Part shown: positions 61,371 through 64,000 of the stretch, piece after piece
How the letters are laid out: each line of letters starts with the position of its first letter
Position numbering within the stretch: the first letter of the stretch is position 1
Source of the DNA: an uncultured Faecalicatena sp.
GTDB taxonomy: Bacteria > Bacillota > Clostridia > Lachnospirales > Lachnospiraceae
Direction: 5' to 3'
DNA length: 64,000 bases
Assembly: GCA_948468385.1 (NCBI GenBank)
Contig: CAOKHZ010000001.1
Location: 211,920-275,919 of the forward strand
Position numbers and translations under genes: made by a program
Notes under the pieces: model-generated
Told to the model about the DNA's origin: nothing
Database searches by the model: none
The model's input: only the letters and a program-made list of their open reading frames with translations

Positions 61371-62200
61371 ATCGTCGACGATTTCCCTTCTGTTTCATTC
61401 TTCGTGGTGAACGCCATGCTGATTAACACGAACAGCATCAGCGAGACCGAAAGGCCGCTTCCCATGTTCCAATTGGCACTCTTAGTAAACTCCTGCTCAA
61501 TTACGTTGCCAATCAGTTGCAGCTTTCCCCCGCCAAGCATGTCCGCGATGACAAACGACGTCATGGAGGGGACGAACACCATCACGATGCCGCTAAGGAG
61601 GCCGGGTACGGAGAGCGGCAAAATCACCTTACAAAACACGGTTACCGAGTTCGCGCCCAAGTCCCGTGCCGCCTCGATCAAATCCTCGTCAATCTCGGTG
61701 ACCGCGTTAAAAATCGGCAGCACCATGTATGGCAGATAATCGTAAATCACTCCAATCATGATGGCGGTTCCCGTATTGGCCAGGGACAATGGCCCAAGGT
61801 TAAATTTTTGCAAAACAAAATTCAAAATCCCGTTATTGGACAAAATCAACTGCCACGCCAAGATACGCAGGATGAAATTCATCCACATCGGCAAAATCAA
61901 AATGAACATCGTAAACCCCTGCCGCCCCATATTTAGCCTTCGCATCGCCATCACCAACGGGTACGAAAGGAGAATGCAGATAATCGTGCAGCCGACGGCG
62001 ATTTCCAGGGAAAAGAATAACGCTTTCAAATGCACCGGCTCAAAAAGCGCCGTGATGTTGGCAAGCGTAAACGCCCCTTCGCGGCTCGTCAACGCGTACC
62101 CGAAAATCACCAGCAACGGAATCACCGTAAATCCTACCACCCACACGACGTACGGGGTGGCAAGCCATGGCCGCCTGTTCATGGTCTTTCCTTCATTCAT
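61364..62200 (-). CDS. potB: Polyamine ABC transporter permease PotB
   Basis: Partner permease with six helices and the EAA loop EAARDLGANSVTVFCKVILP. YVVWVVGFTVIPLLVIFGYA marks the N-terminal span. The start may be ATG 62200 (SD GAGG, very close) or ATG 62182 (SD AAGGA, seven bases); the first overlaps the potA stop by 8 bp and gives 278 residues. It is followed by potC with a 7-bp overlap. Confidence 0.94.
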   Translation of the reverse strand: MNEGKTMNRRPWLATPYVVWVVGFTVIPLLVIFGYALTSREGAFTLANITALFEPVHLKALFFSLEIAVGCTIICILLSYPLVMAMRRLNMGRQGFTMFILILPMWMNFILRILAWQLILSNNGILNFVLQKFNLGPLSLANTGTAIMIGVIYDYLPYMVLPIFNAVTEIDEDLIEAARDLGANSVTVFCKVILPLSVPGLLSGIVMVFVPSMTSFVIADMLGGGKLQLIGNVIEQEFTKSANWNMGSGLSVSLMLFVLISMAFTTKNETEGKSSTIW

Positions 62201-63266
62201 CCTCTTTTGTAACCTCCGCGTCCTCTGAAAGTGGCTTGTGCATGATCTGGATATTGTCCGGCAAAATGGTCAGCCCCACCATCGCCCCAATCTGCGCCGG
62301 GTTCACGCTCTGCACGCTCCACTCGTACTCCCCGGCCTTCACCTTGATTTCATAGTAAGCCCCCTTGAAAATGATGGAGACGACCATGCCCTTGATATAA
62401 CCTTGCGCTTCGGCCACGATGACCAGATCTTCCGGACGGATGACCACGTCCACCAACTCGTCACGTCCAAACCCCTCGTCCACGCAAGGAATGTCCACAC
62501 CCTGAATCTGCACTAAGTAATCTTTTTTCATGACACCGTCAATGATGTTGCTGTCACCGATGAAGTCTGCCACGAAAGCATTTTGTGGCTCATCGTATAT
62601 GCTCTTCGACGTTCCCATTTGTTGGATGATGCCCTTGTTCATGACGACGATGCGATCCGACATCGTCAATGCCTCTTCCTGGTCGTGAGTCACGTAAACG
62701 AACGTGATGCCGACCTCCTTCTTGATCTTGATCAGCTCCCGCTGCATCTCATGACGAAGCTTTAAATCCAACGCCCCGAGCGGTTCGTCGAGGAGCAAAA
62801 TCTTCGGCTCGTTGACGATGGCCCTGGCAATCGCCACCCGCTGTTGCTGACCGCCGCTTAGGGAAGCGGGCTTTCTCTGAGCGTAACTTGTCATGTTGAC
62901 CAACTTCAGGGCATACGAAATCTTGTCGTCGATATACTGCTTGCTCTTTTTTTTCAATTTCAACCCAAACGCGATATTTTCCGCCACTGACATGTGAGGG
63001 AACAGCGAATATTTCTGGAACACGGTGTTCACGTTGCGCTTGTCCGGTGAAAGAGAGGTAATGTCCTTCCCTTCAAACAGCACCCGACCGCCGTCCGGCT
63101 TCTCAAAACCACCGATGATACGCAGCGTAGTGGACTTTCCACAGCCGGAAGGCCCTAAAAGCGTCACGAATTCGTTGCGCTTGATTTCCAAATCAAAATC
63201 CTTCAAAATCTTTTTCCCATCAAAAGACTTGCTGACCGCGTCCAACTGTAAGATTACGTCTTGCAT
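62193..63266 (-). CDS. potA: Polyamine ABC transporter ATP-binding protein PotA
   Basis: ATPase of the PotABCD importer. Walker A GPSGCGKST is at residues 39-47, the signature LSGGQQQRVAIARAI near residue 137, Walker B LLLDEPLGALD next to it, and the switch histidine in YVTHDQEEALT. A C-terminal TOBE-like domain (about residues 235-345) is present. The 357 residues are typical. It starts 21 bp after the stop of the XRE/cupin regulator, the expected regulator-potABCD order. Confidence 0.97.
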   Translation of the reverse strand: MQDVILQLDAVSKSFDGKKILKDFDLEIKRNEFVTLLGPSGCGKSTTLRIIGGFEKPDGGRVLFEGKDITSLSPDKRNVNTVFQKYSLFPHMSVAENIAFGLKLKKKSKQYIDDKISYALKLVNMTSYAQRKPASLSGGQQQRVAIARAIVNEPKILLLDEPLGALDLKLRHEMQRELIKIKKEVGITFVYVTHDQEEALTMSDRIVVMNKGIIQQMGTSKSIYDEPQNAFVADFIGDSNIIDGVMKKDYLVQIQGVDIPCVDEGFGRDELVDVVIRPEDLVIVAEAQGYIKGMVVSIIFKGAYYEIKVKAGEYEWSVQSVNPAQIGAMVGLTILPDNIQIMHKPLSEDAEVTKEDE

Positions 63267-63287
63267 GGTATCCTCCTCGCTACTTTC

Positions 63288-63836
63288 TCAAAAACTCGGC
63301 GGGGTGCTGATCCACAAAAAATCAGAAACACCGCTGGAAGCCGAGCAGATTTTATGCTTTCGTGTGGCGGGGAAGCTAAACGAGTCCCCCTTGCGCAAGG
63401 TGTACGCCGAATCGCCATAATAAAGCTTGATTGCGCCCTTTAAGACGTATCCGAACTCCTCCCCCTCGTGGGGCTTATCCTCGGACAGCGACTGCCCCGG
63501 CTTCAAGTTTACCAGGATGGGTTCTAAATTCCGGCTCTGTGCCGTCGAAATCAGCCACGTAATCTTGTTTCCGTCCTCGTCCTCCTTCTCAAAGCAGTCA
63601 TCCTTGCAGTAGACGATTTGCACGTCGTCATCCTCATGGAAAAAGTCCGAGAGGTTCGTCCCCAAGCACTCCACGATGTCCAAAAGCGTTGACACGGACG
63701 GAGCCGTCAATCCCCGTTCCAACTGGGAAATGAAGCCCTTCGTCAGCTCCGTGCGATCCGCCAGTTCTTCCTGTGTCAGGCCGTTTTGATTGCGCAAGTT
63801 TCGTATTTTGATACCAATCTGTTCCTCTATGCTCAT
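63288..63836 (-). CDS. XRE-cupin transcriptional regulator of the pot operon
   Basis: A 182-residue regulator with an N-terminal helix-turn-helix (IGIKIRNLRNQNGLTQEELA, then LTKGFISQLERGLTAPSVST) and a C-terminal cupin_2 barrel (LVNLKPGQSLSEDKPHEGEE, then YVLKGAIKLYYGDSAYTLRKG). This architecture (PuuR-like) is common in regulators of polyamine genes. It is first in the operon with potABCD, so autoregulation by polyamines is plausible. ATG 63836 follows AAGAAGGAA, and a consensus-like promoter lies upstream. Confidence 0.9.
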   Translation of the reverse strand: MSIEEQIGIKIRNLRNQNGLTQEELADRTELTKGFISQLERGLTAPSVSTLLDIVECLGTNLSDFFHEDDDVQIVYCKDDCFEKEDEDGNKITWLISTAQSRNLEPILVNLKPGQSLSEDKPHEGEEFGYVLKGAIKLYYGDSAYTLRKGDSFSFPATRKHKICSASSGVSDFLWISTPPSF

Positions 63837-63884
63837 GACTCATTCCTTCTTACAATTACTAAACTTTTTGTAACGCCATTCTTC

Positions 63885-63912
63885 ATTATACACATACTAA
63901 ACCCAAAGTCAA
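63885..63912 (-). promoter_or_regulatory. Promoter for the regulator-potABCD operon
   Basis: TTGACT and TATAAT are separated by 16 bases on the minus strand, about 49 bases before the ATG at 63836. The -10 is the exact consensus. From 63913 to the window end I see no gene or further signal. Confidence 0.8.
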
Positions 63913-64000
63913 GTATTATTTCATGAAAAGGAAAGAAAAAAAGACGTTACTTTTCACGGGGTGGGGAAATAAGACACGATAATAAGGGACTCTTGTGGGT

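Noticed and set aside
1-64000. tRNA, rRNA and insertion-sequence genes
   Set aside because: No cloverleaf sequence, conserved rRNA segment or transposase motif was recognised by reading; small RNAs cannot be excluded.

Overview
The window reads as a gene-dense chromosomal segment of a spore-lineage Firmicute, most likely a Lachnospiraceae-type member of class Clostridia with roughly 50% G+C. The evidence is the set of families present: yqfC and yqfD (sporulation), a SpoVB/MurJ-type flippase, a BofC-like protein, the electron-bifurcating NfnAB pair, DUF4250, DUF896, a YebC/PmpR protein and a short SerA. Nearly every gene is on the minus strand; only an ABC-F ATPase gene and aroC are on the plus strand. 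I found no rRNA, tRNA, CRISPR array, insertion sequence or recognisable riboswitch.

Reading down the minus strand from the right end: an XRE/cupin regulator and potABCD (polyamine uptake) occupy 59.5-63.9 kb. aroC (plus strand) and a YkuD L,D-transpeptidase diverge around 58 kb, followed by tgt and yajC. A biosynthetic run leuB-ilvD-ilvB-serC-serA (branched-chain amino acids and serine), then a GntR regulator and NADP isocitrate dehydrogenase, covers 45.6-54.4 kb and is preceded by a possible 38-codon small ORF. An ABC-F gene (plus) and rex-nnr-alr-mazF (redox sensing, NAD(P)HX repair, D-alanine, RNA toxin) diverge at 43.2 kb. yebC-metY, tepA-ftsK-fhs-folD-(zinc-ribbon/TPR protein), nfnA-nfnB, rlmH and yqfC-yqfD-phoH-ybeY-flippase follow.

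The 16.9-21.5 kb region (BofC-like gene, DUF896, 5-formyl-THF cyclo-ligase, DUF4250, miaB and a small membrane protein) is the most disturbed part. A truncated, frameshifted 5' piece of a second miaB lies between the DUF4250 gene and an orphan gene resembling domains carried by phage or conjugative-element polyvalent proteins, and an intact miaB follows. The left end is a DNA-repair and cell-shape block: mutS-mutL-miaA-PLP lyase, two flavoproteins, radC-mreC-mreD-PBP2-minC-minD. It lacks mreB at the place it usually holds between radC and mreC.

The most unusual non-coding features are a modular hairpin repeat present in two near-identical inverted copies (9.5 and 20.0 kb) with a compensatory stem change, a second family of palindromic intergenic elements ending in GATTAC/GGTTACC-type sequence (27.0, 39.6 and 58.1 kb), and several short tandem repeats with 15- or 30-bp units. 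Functional calls come from motif and family recognition by reading alone; no database search was run.
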